Source of the DNA: Chania fonticola_B
Lineage (GTDB): Bacteria > Pseudomonadota > Gammaproteobacteria > Enterobacterales > Enterobacteriaceae
NCBI RefSeq assembly: GCF_048537545.1
Contig: NZ_CP183218.1
Direction: 5' to 3' (one strand)
DNA length: 64,000 nucleotides
Shown here: one piece after another, positions 32,808 to 41,843 of the stretch
Layout: every line of letters starts with the position of its first letter
Numbering within the stretch: the stretch's first letter is position 1
The notes under the pieces: generated by a model
Databases searched by the model: none
What the model saw: the letters and a program-made list of their open reading frames with translations, nothing else
What the model was told of the DNA's origin: nothing
Position numbers and translations under genes: made by a program

Positions 32808-34769
32808 CTATTTTTTCTTCCCTGGTAACGTCGCCATTAGCTCCTCTACCGAGATCCCCCCTGCCACACTCCCCGGCACCGGCATCCGCAAAATATGATT
32901 TTTGATCTTCCCAATCACATGCATCTCACACGGCTTGCAGTCAAACTTCAACGTCAACGCCTCACCCTGATGCACCAACTGCATCGGCGATGCCCGCCCC
33001 TTCACACCCTGTACACCCTTGGCCTGTTTAGGGCAGAGGTTGAAGGCGAAGCGCAGGCAGTGCTTAGTGATCATCACCGGCACATCCCCTTTTTCTTGGT
33101 GTGCCTCGTAGGCGGCATCAATCAACGTGACACCATAACGCTGGTAAAACTCACGCGCCTTGTGGTTATAAACATTGGCAAGAAACGTCAGGTGCGTTTC
33201 CGGATAAACCGGCGGCGGCACGGAAACCGGTTTGCGGCCACCGCGTTCGTTTTGCGCCAGGCGTGCTGCGTCCAGTGCGTCCACCGCATCGCGGCGCAGT
33301 TGGTTGACCTGGCTGTTGGGTATGAAGCAAACCACTGGCAGATCAAGATGAACGTCACGCGGGTAATAAAGGGTTTGCCCCAGTTTGCTCAATCCGTCAC
33401 GCAGTGTGACAAGCGCTTTTTCCGGCTGGTTGGCGGCGCCGAATTCGCCCTGCAGCGTATGGCTGACGCTGATGCCCTCTTCGCTGATCAGGGTCAGCGT
33501 CACTCCGTCGCTGCTTTGTGTCAGCAGAATATCGACGGCGATGCGGCGTTCCGCCGAGGTTTTTAGCAACGCCTGTTGCCAGTTGTGATCGAGGTTGCGA
33601 TTAAGCGGATGCTGTGGACGCAGCTTATGCAGATCTGCCGGCATTTCGTTAGGCCAAACCCGGTAGCGCCCTTCGGCAATTTTCTCTGTCTTATTGGCAC
33701 GGAAGCCGACAATATCGCGCTTGATCAGCACGTTAAGTCCATCGCCATTGGTCAGCGATTCTTTTACTTCCACGTCCAGATGATCTTTACCCACCTTTAG
33801 CACCTCTCCTATAGGCAGGCCAATGAACTTGGGTGAGTCAAAGGCACCAATATCCATCTGGCGTTGGTTAACGAAGTAATCGGTACTGCCACGGTGGAAG
33901 GTTTTATCCGGCGACGGAATAAAGAAGTGTTCCGTGCGGCCTGACGATGCCGGCGTCAGATCGGAACGCTCGTTGAGAATGGCATCCAGATGCTGACGAT
34001 AGTACGCGGTGATGTTTTTTACATAGCTCATGTCCTTATAACGCCCTTCAATCTTGAATGAGCGAACACCGGCGTCGATCAGCGCCGTCAGGTTGCGGCT
34101 TTGATCGTTATCTTTCATCGACAGCAGATGCTTTTCATACGCTACTACTCGCCCCTGATCATCTTTCAGGGTGTAGGGAAGCCGGCACGCCTGCGAACAA
34201 TCGCCACGGTTGGCACTGCGTCCGGTCTGAGCATGGGAAATGTAACACTGGCCGGAGAAGGCCACGCACAACGCACCATGGATGAAAAATTCGACGGCAG
34301 CGTCGACGTTGTCACTGATAGCTTTTATCTGACTGAGATTCAGCTCACGCGCCAATACCAGCTGGGAGAAACCGGCATCGGACAGGAAACGAGCCTTCTC
34401 TACGCTACGAATGTCGGTCTGGGTGCTGGCATGCAGCTCAATTGGCGGAATATCCAGTTCCAGGATCCCCATATCTTGCACGATAAGCGCATCAACTCCG
34501 GCGTCATACAGTTGATGGATCAAGCGGCGTGCCGGCTCCAGCTCGTCGTCATGCAAAATGGTGTTGAGGGCGATGAACACTTTGGCCCGGTAACGGCGGG
34601 CAAATTCAACCAGCCCGGCGATATCGCTCAAGCTGTTGCCAGCATTGTGACGGGCGCCGAAGCCTGGACCACCGATATAGACCGCATCGGCCCCGTGCAA
34701 AATAGCCTCACGGGCGATACCAGCATCGCGGGCGGGGCTGAGTAATTCAATCTGATTAGATAAAAGCAT
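32808..34769 (-). CDS. rlhA: 23S rRNA 5-hydroxycytidine C2501 synthase RlhA
   Basis: This 653-residue U32 peptidase-family protein is the same length as E. coli RlhA (YdcP). RlhA hydroxylates C2501 of 23S rRNA, with prephenate-dependent chemistry shared with the tRNA hydroxylase TrhP. The U32 signature is EKHLLSMKDNDQSRNLTALI, and a conserved cysteine cluster appears in CYISHAQTGRSANRGDCSQA. The N-terminus ELLSPARDAGIAREAILHGA is typical of the family. It is divergent from sprT. Confidence 0.94.
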   Translation of the reverse strand: MLLSNQIELLSPARDAGIAREAILHGADAVYIGGPGFGARHNAGNSLSDIAGLVEFARRYRAKVFIALNTILHDDELEPARRLIHQLYDAGVDALIVQDMGILELDIPPIELHASTQTDIRSVEKARFLSDAGFSQLVLARELNLSQIKAISDNVDAAVEFFIHGALCVAFSGQCYISHAQTGRSANRGDCSQACRLPYTLKDDQGRVVAYEKHLLSMKDNDQSRNLTALIDAGVRSFKIEGRYKDMSYVKNITAYYRQHLDAILNERSDLTPASSGRTEHFFIPSPDKTFHRGSTDYFVNQRQMDIGAFDSPKFIGLPIGEVLKVGKDHLDVEVKESLTNGDGLNVLIKRDIVGFRANKTEKIAEGRYRVWPNEMPADLHKLRPQHPLNRNLDHNWQQALLKTSAERRIAVDILLTQSSDGVTLTLISEEGISVSHTLQGEFGAANQPEKALVTLRDGLSKLGQTLYYPRDVHLDLPVVCFIPNSQVNQLRRDAVDALDAARLAQNERGGRKPVSVPPPVYPETHLTFLANVYNHKAREFYQRYGVTLIDAAYEAHQEKGDVPVMITKHCLRFAFNLCPKQAKGVQGVKGRASPMQLVHQGEALTLKFDCKPCEMHVIGKIKNHILRMPVPGSVAGGISVEELMATLPGKKK

Positions 34770-34915
34770 GACTATCGCCGTTAGGGTAAGTGTGAAATCG
34801 CCGCTATTTTAGACACAAACATCGTACATACAAGCTTTGCATAACGGTAGACCATATACTTTTCCCTACTGCCCCCGTTGCCAGCCGACACGCCATTGCT
34901 TAAGCTAGCGCCACT

Positions 34916-35416
34916 ATGAACAGAGTAAGAATCCCCATTGCGCTGCAACAGGCGGTAATGCGCTGCTTGCGAGACAAATTGCAGCTGGCGCGGCAGCATT
35001 TTGCCGTCGAGTTCCCAGAGCCCAAGATCCTGTATCAGCAACGCGGCACCAGCGCGGGCACCGCCTGGCTGCAAGCCTGGGAAATCCGCCTCAACCCGGT
35101 GCTGCTGATGGAAAATCAACAGCCGTTCATCGACGAAGTGGTCCCCCATGAGTTGGCTCATCTGCTGGTCTTCCGCCAGTTTGGCCGCGTGCCGCCGCAT
35201 GGCCGGGAATGGCGCTGGATGATGGAAAACGTCTTGCAGGTTCCTGCCAGCCGTACCCACCAGTTTGAGACCCGCTCGGTACAGAGCAAAACCTTTCCCT
35301 ACCGCTGCGATTGCCAGCAGCATCAGCTGACCCTGCGCCGCCATAATCGGGTGATGCGCGGTGAGAGCGAATACCGCTGCCGCCAGTGTGGTGAAAAGCT
35401 GACATTTTCCGGTTAA
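34916..35416 (+). CDS. sprT: SprT family zinc metalloprotease-like protein
   Basis: This 166-residue protein has a HELAH zinc motif at residues 78-82 with a third ligand further on. A C-terminal zinc ribbon has pairs CDC and CRQC (near residues 125-160). E. coli SprT is poorly characterised; the domain is related to eukaryotic Spartan proteases. It opens the conserved sprT-endA-rsmE-gshB run. Confidence 0.94.
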   Translation: MNRVRIPIALQQAVMRCLRDKLQLARQHFAVEFPEPKILYQQRGTSAGTAWLQAWEIRLNPVLLMENQQPFIDEVVPHELAHLLVFRQFGRVPPHGREWRWMMENVLQVPASRTHQFETRSVQSKTFPYRCDCQQHQLTLRRHNRVMRGESEYRCRQCGEKLTFSG

Positions 35417-35530
35417 TCAATGCGGTTATTAATTATATTTATAAGTTAAAACAATCCATTATCTCTATTTGCACCTGTCGGTGACTTCCGCTACCCTGCC
35501 TGCCTTTCCAATTTTGAGCTGTTTTGGAAT

Positions 35531-36229
35531 ATGCATCGCAAAATTTTATTTTTAGTCGTATTAACGGCCTCTAGCGGCACGCTAGCCAAGGGGATTAATA
35601 ACTTTACCCAAGCCAAGGCTGCCGCCGCCAAAATCAACCAGGATGCCCCAGGCAGCTTTTATTGTGGCTGCAAGATCGACTGGCAAGGTAAGAAAGGTGT
35701 TCCCGATCTTGATAGCTGCGGCTATCAGGTGCGTAAAAATGCCCAACGCGCCGAGCGTATCGAGTGGGAACATGTGGTTCCGGCCTGGCAGTTCGGCCAT
35801 CAGTTGCAGTGCTGGCAACAGGGTGGGCGTAAAAACTGCAACAAGGATCCGGTTTATCGCCAGATAGAGATCGACTTGCACAACCTGCAACCCGCCATCG
35901 GTGAAGTGAATGGTGACCGCAATAACTTTATGTACAGCCAGTGGCGGGGTGGCGAAGGGCAATACGGACAGTGTCAAATGAAGGTAGACTTCAAGAACAA
36001 GCAGGCCGAGCCACCTGCCCGTGCGCGAGGTGCCATTGCCCGCACCTACTTCTACATGCGCGATCGCTACCAGTTGCCGCTTTCACGCCAGCAAACCCAG
36101 CTGTTTGAAGCCTGGAACCGCCTGTATCCGGTCAGCGCCTGGGAATGTCGACGTGAAGCACGCATCGCCATGGTACAAGGGAATCACAACCCTTATATTC
36201 AACAGGCTTGTCAGCAGCAAAAAGGCTGA
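35531..36229 (+). CDS. endA: endonuclease I
   Basis: This 232-residue periplasmic DNase has an N-terminal signal peptide (KILFLVVLTASSGTLA) and the His-Me finger active site region with EIDLHNLQPAIGEVNGDRNN. It degrades incoming double-stranded DNA in the periplasm. Cysteines in CGCKID, CGYQ and CWQQ are likely disulfide-bonded. Position between sprT and rsmE matches E. coli. Confidence 0.95.
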   Translation: MHRKILFLVVLTASSGTLAKGINNFTQAKAAAAKINQDAPGSFYCGCKIDWQGKKGVPDLDSCGYQVRKNAQRAERIEWEHVVPAWQFGHQLQCWQQGGRKNCNKDPVYRQIEIDLHNLQPAIGEVNGDRNNFMYSQWRGGEGQYGQCQMKVDFKNKQAEPPARARGAIARTYFYMRDRYQLPLSRQQTQLFEAWNRLYPVSAWECRREARIAMVQGNHNPYIQQACQQQKG

Positions 36230-36297
36230 CCTACTATAGTGCTTTCGCGCTGCCCTCCGGCAGCGCCGTATCATTGAGCCAGGATCTGACAATCATT

Positions 36298-37029
36298 ATG
36301 CGTAAACCCCGCATTTACCATCCAGAGCCCTTGAGCGCCAGTGCAGAAATTGCATTGAGCGAGGATGCCGCCAATCATGTCGGCCGCGTGCTGCGGATGA
36401 GCGCCGGGCAGGCACTGCAACTGTTCGATGGCAGCAACCAGGTGTTTGAGGCAGAAATCACCCGGGTGGATAAAAAGAACGTGCTGGTTCAGATCAACGC
36501 CGGGCAACTGGAAGATCGCGAATCACCGCTCAACTTACATCTTGGCCAGGTGATCTCCCGTGGCGAAAAGATGGAATTCACCATCCAGAAATCCATTGAG
36601 TTGGGGGTGAACGTGATCACTCCGCTATTTTCCGAGCGCTGCGGCGTTAAACTCGACGGTGAGCGCCTGGAGAAAAAACTCCAGCAGTGGCAAAAAATCG
36701 CCATCGCGGCCTGCGAACAATGCGGCCGCAACCGCATTCCGGAAATCCGCCCAGCGATGTCTCTGGAACACTGGTGCGCCGAGCAGGACGATAGCCTCAA
36801 GCTGAACCTGCATCCACGCGCCAGCCAAAGTATCAATACCCTGCCGTTGCCGGTAGTGAGCGTACGTCTGCTCATTGGGCCGGAGGGCGGATTATCCGCC
36901 GAAGAAATTGCCATGACCACAGACTATGGATTTACTGATATCCTGCTGGGGCCACGCGTTTTGCGTACAGAAACCACCGCGCTCACCGCAATTACCGCTT
37001 TGCAGGTCCGTTTCGGCGACCTGGGCTAA
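36298..37029 (+). CDS. rsmE: 16S rRNA (uracil1498-N3)-methyltransferase
   Basis: This 243-residue SPOUT-family enzyme methylates U1498 of 16S rRNA. The C-terminal knot region has LLIGPEGGLSAEEI and LGPRVLRTETTALTAI, which bind S-adenosylmethionine. Start MRKPRIYHPEPL at 36298 matches E. coli; an in-frame extension upstream overlaps the endA end and is rejected. Confidence 0.95.
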   Translation: MRKPRIYHPEPLSASAEIALSEDAANHVGRVLRMSAGQALQLFDGSNQVFEAEITRVDKKNVLVQINAGQLEDRESPLNLHLGQVISRGEKMEFTIQKSIELGVNVITPLFSERCGVKLDGERLEKKLQQWQKIAIAACEQCGRNRIPEIRPAMSLEHWCAEQDDSLKLNLHPRASQSINTLPLPVVSVRLLIGPEGGLSAEEIAMTTDYGFTDILLGPRVLRTETTALTAITALQVRFGDLG

Positions 37030-37048
37030 GAACCTGTCTCACAGGTTC
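37030..37048. other. hairpin between rsmE and gshB
   Basis: GAACCTGT/ACAGGTTC forms an 8-bp perfect stem with a CTC loop directly before the gshB ribosome-binding site (AAGGAG). It could affect translation or partially terminate rsmE; no T-run follows. Confidence 0.6.
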
Positions 37049-37061
37049 GTAAGGAGAAGAG

Positions 37062-38012
37062 ATGATCAAGCTCGGCATCGTGATGGACCCTATCGCATCC
37101 ATCAATATCAAAAAAGACACCAGCTTTGCCATGCTGCTCGAAGCGCAGCGCCGCGGCTGGGAACTGCATTATATGGAGATGAACGATCTCTATCTGCATG
37201 CCGGTGATGGCCGTGCCCGCACGCGCCTGCTGAACGTGAAAGAAGACAAAGAGAGCTGGTTCAGCTTTGGCAGCGAGCAGGATCTGGCGTTGCAGGATCT
37301 GGACGTGATCCTGATGCGTAAAGATCCGCCGTTCGACACTGAATACATCTATGCGACCTACATCCTGGAACGTGCCGAAGTGAAAGGCACGCTGGTGGTC
37401 AACAAGCCACAGAGCCTGCGTGACTGTAACGAAAAGCTGTTCACCGCCTGGTTCCCGGAGCTGACGCCAGACACCTTGGTCAGCCGCAGCGCTGCCCATA
37501 TCCGCAAATTCCACCAGCAGCATGGCGATATCATCCTCAAGCCGCTGGATGGCATGGGCGGGGCCTCGATCTTCCGCGTGAAGCAGGACGACCCCAACCT
37601 GTCGGTGATTATCGAAACCCTGACCGAACACGGCAGCCGCTTCTGCATGGCGCAAAACTTCCTGCCAGCCATCAAGGATGGGGACAAACGCATCCTGGTG
37701 GTGGATGGCGAACCGGTGCCTTACTGCTTGGCGCGTATCCCTGCCCAAGGCGAAACCCGTGGTAACCTGGCCGCAGGTGGCCGTGGTGAAGCGCGCCCAC
37801 TGAGCGAAAGCGACTGGAAAATTGCCCGCGCGGTTGCCCCAACGCTAAAAGAGAAAGGGCTGATCTTTGTTGGCCTGGACGTGATTGGCGATCGCCTCAC
37901 CGAGATCAACGTCACCAGCCCAACCTGCGCCCGTGAGATCGAAGCCGCATTCCCGGTTTCCGTCACCGGCATGCTGATGGACGCCATTGAAAAACGTCTG
38001 GCCGCGAAGTAG
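37062..38012 (+). CDS. gshB: glutathione synthetase
   Basis: This 316-residue ATP-grasp enzyme joins gamma-glutamylcysteine and glycine to make glutathione. The ATP-grasp features include KPLDGMGGASIFRV (about residues 158-171) and the metal-binding stretch near EINVTSPTC. The length matches E. coli. It follows rsmE closely and is followed by yqgE, as in E. coli. Confidence 0.97.
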   Translation: MIKLGIVMDPIASINIKKDTSFAMLLEAQRRGWELHYMEMNDLYLHAGDGRARTRLLNVKEDKESWFSFGSEQDLALQDLDVILMRKDPPFDTEYIYATYILERAEVKGTLVVNKPQSLRDCNEKLFTAWFPELTPDTLVSRSAAHIRKFHQQHGDIILKPLDGMGGASIFRVKQDDPNLSVIIETLTEHGSRFCMAQNFLPAIKDGDKRILVVDGEPVPYCLARIPAQGETRGNLAAGGRGEARPLSESDWKIARAVAPTLKEKGLIFVGLDVIGDRLTEINVTSPTCAREIEAAFPVSVTGMLMDAIEKRLAAK

Positions 38013-38023
38013 GCCGACGACGC

Positions 38024-38046
38024 GCCCTCTCTCATTGGGAGAGGGC
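38024..38046 (+). terminator. possible terminator between gshB and yqgE
   Basis: GCCCTCTC/GAGAGGGC forms an 8-bp stem with a 7-base loop after the gshB stop. The following ATGCATTTTA has only a short T stretch, so this is probably partial. Confidence 0.5.
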
Positions 38047-38077
38047 ATGCATTTTACTTCCGAATTGAATTAACGCC

Positions 38078-38641
38078 ATGAATTTACAGCACCATTTCCT
38101 GATTGCCATGCCCGCAATGCAAGATCCGCGCTTCAAACGTTCGGTGATATACGTTTGCGAACATAATGACGACGGAGCCATGGGATTAGTGATCAACAAG
38201 CCCGTGGAACATTTCACCGTGGAGACGGTGCTGGAAAAACTCGATATCAAGCCTTCACCACGCGATCTGGCGATCAGCCTGGACAAACCAGTGTTCGCTG
38301 GCGGCCCGCTGGCCGACGATCGCGGCTTTATTCTGCATACCCCACGCAAAGGCTTTGGCTCCAGCATTCAGATCTCACCGGCCACCATGATCACCACCTC
38401 GAAAGACGTGCTGGAAACGCTTGGCACGCCAGATCAGCCCACCGATGTGCTGGTGGCGCTTGGCTATGCGGGCTGGGAAAAGGGCCAGTTGGAACAGGAA
38501 CTGCTGGAAAATGCCTGGCTGACCGCCGAGGCCGATACCGACATTCTGTTCCACACGCCGATCGCCAACCGCTGGCGCGAAGCCGCCAACCGCCTTGGCA
38601 TCGATATTCGCAGCATTGCCAGCCACGCAGGACACGCCTGA
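38078..38641 (+). CDS. yqgE: YqgE/AlgH family protein
   Basis: This 187-residue protein of the UPF0301/AlgH family starts NLQHHFLIAMPAMQDPRFKR and shows the conserved GGPLADDRGF. Its function is unknown; homologues are linked to alginate regulation in Pseudomonas. It overlaps the ruvX start by one base (TGATG), so the two are co-translated. Confidence 0.94.
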   Translation: MNLQHHFLIAMPAMQDPRFKRSVIYVCEHNDDGAMGLVINKPVEHFTVETVLEKLDIKPSPRDLAISLDKPVFAGGPLADDRGFILHTPRKGFGSSIQISPATMITTSKDVLETLGTPDQPTDVLVALGYAGWEKGQLEQELLENAWLTAEADTDILFHTPIANRWREAANRLGIDIRSIASHAGHA

Positions 38642-39063
38642 TGACTAACCGCACCATTATAGCCTTCGACTTCGGGACCAAAAGCATCGGCGCAGCGATC
38701 GGCCAGGAAATTACTGGCACCGCTCGAGCGCTGGCGGCCTTTAAAGCCCAGGACGGCGTACCTGACTGGCAGAAGATCGAGCGCCTGCTGAAAGAGTGGC
38801 AGCCAGACCTGGTGGTGGTTGGCTTACCGTTGAATATGGATGGCACCGAACAGCCGCTGACCGAACGAGCGCGTAAATTTGCCAACCGGCTGCATGGCCG
38901 CTTTGGTGTGCAGATTGCCCTGCATGATGAGCGCCTGAGCACCGTGGAGGCACGGGCCAATCTGTTTGACCATGGGGGATTCCGCGCATTGGATAAAGGC
39001 AGCGTCGATTCTGCCTCCGCCGTGGTTATTCTGGAGAGCTGGTTTGAGCAGCATCCGGGCTGA
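38641..39063 (+). CDS. ruvX: Holliday junction resolvase-like RuvX / rRNA processing nuclease
   Basis: This 140-residue RNase H-fold protein (YqgF) has the N-terminal motif IIAFDFGTKSIGAAIG and C-terminal acidic KGSVDSASAVVIL. It is involved in 5'-end maturation of 16S rRNA. The last 38 bp overlap the end of the convergent broken usher gene. In E. coli the next gene is yggR; here about 7 kb is inserted first. Confidence 0.95.
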   Translation: MTNRTIIAFDFGTKSIGAAIGQEITGTARALAAFKAQDGVPDWQKIERLLKEWQPDLVVVGLPLNMDGTEQPLTERARKFANRLHGRFGVQIALHDERLSTVEARANLFDHGGFRALDKGSVDSASAVVILESWFEQHPG

Positions 39064-41194
39064 TTTTCCGTGCTGGAGCAAAGCGGCTGAACATGATCGC
39101 ACCAGCGGTAGGCACCACTTCCTGATCAGATTCAGGCAATTCAAGCGTATCCGGTAGTTCAAGGCTGTCCAGCGTCAGACTGTTGATACGGTACGGCGTC
39201 AGATTGCCTATCAGCGCATAGCCCCGCCAGTCGGTGGTGACGCCATACTGATTATCGATGCCAATCCCCGGCGTCCCAGGCACACTGACGATGGCCACGG
39301 TTTCGCCTAACGTCTGCCCAAGCGTGAGTCCTTCCTGATGCGCCATCAGGCTGCCAGCAAGCTCCAGATTCTGCTGGCGATAGCCTGCCCCTTGCGAATG
39401 ACCTACCCGCAGGTCACCTGCGTTATATTGATAATTGGCGCTCAGATCCTGGCTACTGCCATTGCGTTGACTTTGGCTAGTGCTGGCGTTGTAGCTCAGG
39501 CTATAGTCGTCAAGCAGTGTACCACTGACGCCTATCCGCCGGCTGTCGGTCCGATCGTTAGCCAACGTATGATCATAATTCAGCTTCATACGTGGTGCGC
39601 CGATCGCGTTCAACGGCAGCGAGACAGAGAGCCCCAACTGTGCCTGCTCTTTGCCATACGAAGGGCGGTTATATTCCGCATACAGCGCAACGTCTACCTT
39701 ACCCAGGCTGGCGCTGAAGCCCATCTCGACGCTGGTTTCACCTCTTTGATTACCCCGCGTGGCCTCTCGAGCCAACGTCAGGTAAAGGCTGTCTGAATCG
39801 GACAGATACTGGTTATAGCGCGCTTCCAGGCGATACTTTTTTTCCTCGTCAAAGTCACCGACAAAAATGCCGTCTTCCCAGTCCCACCAATAGGTGCTCT
39901 GCTGCTCTATCGCCGTGCCAAATGTACGATAGCGCTGCCGCGGATAATATTGCGCCATCAGGCTGAGGGAAGACTCCCAGGCCGGGAAAGCCTTGGCGTA
40001 ACGCATACGCGCCATGCCGCCGGTGTCCGGCGCTGAACGTCTTGGCTGACGGGCAGATGAAAACGTGTAATCCGCCGAAATCGCTCCCCAGTGGTTAAGA
40101 CTCTTGCCAATCCCGACCGCCACGCTGCGATAAATATCTGCCCCCTGGAAACCACCATACAGCGTAACCTTCCCCGGGAGCCCATAACTGAGCGAGGCCT
40201 GAGCAAAGCCTGGCTGCTCCTCTTCCATACCGTAATAGGGTTGGTATTTACCCACCGAGGCGTCATAGCGCCACTGGCCGGCGTAAACCAGGTTGGGCAT
40301 GGAGGAGTAGGGGATCTTTCGTTCGGTTTCGGTACTGTCGCTTTCGCGTATCGTGACGGTAAGATCCCCCTCAAGCGCGGGCGGATAGACATCTTTCAAC
40401 ACGAATGCTCCCGGGGAAACAAATGTCTGATAGATAACTTCACCGTTCTGGCGCACCCTCACTTCCGCATTACTCCGTGCGAAGCCACGTATCCAGGGGG
40501 AAAACTGCCGCAGGCCATCCGGTAGCATTCGGCTATCCGATACCAGGCTGATGCCACGGAATCGGACGTTATCGAATAAAACTGATGGCGTCACGCTGTC
40601 GCCCAAGGTCAGCGTGGCGCGCCAGGCTTTGAGATCCCGATAGGCTAGCGCCCTTTCGGTGTGCCAGGTCGGGTTGCCCCAGATCTCTTTCTGATAGACG
40701 GGCTGATAACGCAGCCGCCAAGGGCCCACGTTTACCCCGGTGGTAATATCGGCATACAGGCTTTCGTGCCGCTGCGTATCGCGATAGTTTTCGCCCGCAT
40801 AATGGCCGTAATTGAACTGATAGTTAACAAATGCCGCATTAATACCGTCATTCCAGCGGCCTGCCAGCTTGCTGTCACCCAGCATGCCAGCCGGGATATC
40901 TACCGTCAGCAATTGTGCTATCGGCTCATAGAACACCCCAATTTTTCGGGCACTCAATGCGTCGGGCAGAATACAGCCCTCAGGGGTCGTTTCCATCACT
41001 ATCGCGGCATCACGTATCCCCCACTCACGTAGCAAGGGGGCATTAATACACGGCTGCTCATCCAGCCCCAGGTTAACGGCCACCTCGCCCTTAAAGTTAT
41101 CGTTAATAATGAGATAGACGTTATTTATTTCAGCCCTGGCACCGTTAACCAACAGGCCTAACGACATAATGGCAATATGAAAAGTGGGTTTCAT
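39026..41194 (-). pseudogene. fimbrial outer-membrane usher lacking its C-terminal domains
   Basis: This FimD/PapC-type usher has about 722 residues from MKPTFHIAIM (41194, after AGGGAA) and an intact signal peptide ending NGARA. The N-terminal chaperone-binding domain begins EINNVYLIIND, and the large beta-barrel with plug region follows. A normal usher runs to 800 or more residues with two C-terminal domains. Here the frame stops right after VVPTAGAIMFSRF, where the first C-terminal domain should begin, then runs about 15 codons antisense into the ruvX end. No chaperone or pilin gene is nearby. It is most likely a decayed fimbrial operon remnant, although the ORF itself has no internal stop. 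Confidence 0.85.
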
Positions 41195-41232
41195 TCGTTC
41201 CCTGAGTGCAAACCACAATATTTATCCGACAC

Positions 41233-41255
41233 AAAAAGAGGCGCATCTGCGCCCC
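41233..41255 (-). terminator. terminator of the DUF1090 gene
   Basis: In the minus direction GGGGCGCAGATGCGCCTC folds into a stem followed by five T. It separates the DUF1090 gene from the usher. Its core resembles the hairpins at 14101, 51426 and 58304. Confidence 0.75.
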
Positions 41256-41277
41256 TTAATTACCAAATCATGACTGC

Positions 41278-41721
41278 TTATTTCTGTGCAGCGGCCAGTT
41301 CAGCACGAGCCTGCTTCAGCTCTTGCTTGATTTCTTTTACGTCAGCCTGCTTTTCTTGCAGTTTTTTCTGGTACTTGGCCACTTTCTTGGCGTCACCTTT
41401 AGCCTGAGCTTCGCGCAGGTCGGCTTTGATTTCCTGGACGTCTTGCTGCTTGTCGGCCAGTTTCTGTTCCAGCTTGGTGACTTTCTTCTGCGCATCCTGC
41501 AGCACGCTACCGTTGGTGCAATGGGCATTAACTTCGCTCAGAGCACGCTTCAGACCCGCGACGCGGTTGTAGTTACCGTACTTCTCTGCCTGCTGGATCT
41601 GATATTCGATCGCAGCACGCTTGGCGTTACAGTCGTAAGCCGCATTAGCCATGGTAGAGAAGCTGGCGCCCAGAACCAGAACCAGTGGCAGAATCGCTAA
41701 TTTAGTGGTGTTTTTCATCAT
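41278..41721 (-). CDS. DUF1090 periplasmic coiled-coil protein (YqjC-like)
   Basis: This protein of about 147 residues has a signal peptide (KLAILPLVLVLGASFSTMANA). A mature part with two cysteines in YDCNAKRAA and NAHCTNG follows, then a long charged coiled coil rich in Lys, Gln and Ala to the end. This is the DUF1090/YqjC family, of unknown function. I start at 41721 (after AAGGAT); the longer frame has no ribosome-binding site. It has its own terminator. It lies inside the segment inserted between ruvX and yggR. Confidence 0.88.
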   Translation of the reverse strand: MMKNTTKLAILPLVLVLGASFSTMANAAYDCNAKRAAIEYQIQQAEKYGNYNRVAGLKRALSEVNAHCTNGSVLQDAQKKVTKLEQKLADKQQDVQEIKADLREAQAKGDAKKVAKYQKKLQEKQADVKEIKQELKQARAELAAAQK

Positions 41722-41843
41722 TTTATCCTTAAACGTTATTACACATGAGGAGCCCAAAAGCCCCCCTTCCTGTGCAACAAAGAATAAAATGATCGCCCTT
41801 ACCTTAATATCTGCAGAAGGCTTAATCACTCTGTAGGAAGGGA

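Noticed and set aside
32640..32828. A 62-codon frame in the fumA upstream region
   Set aside because: It has no ribosome-binding site, has unusual composition and overlaps the rlhA 3' end. It is more likely non-coding promoter DNA.
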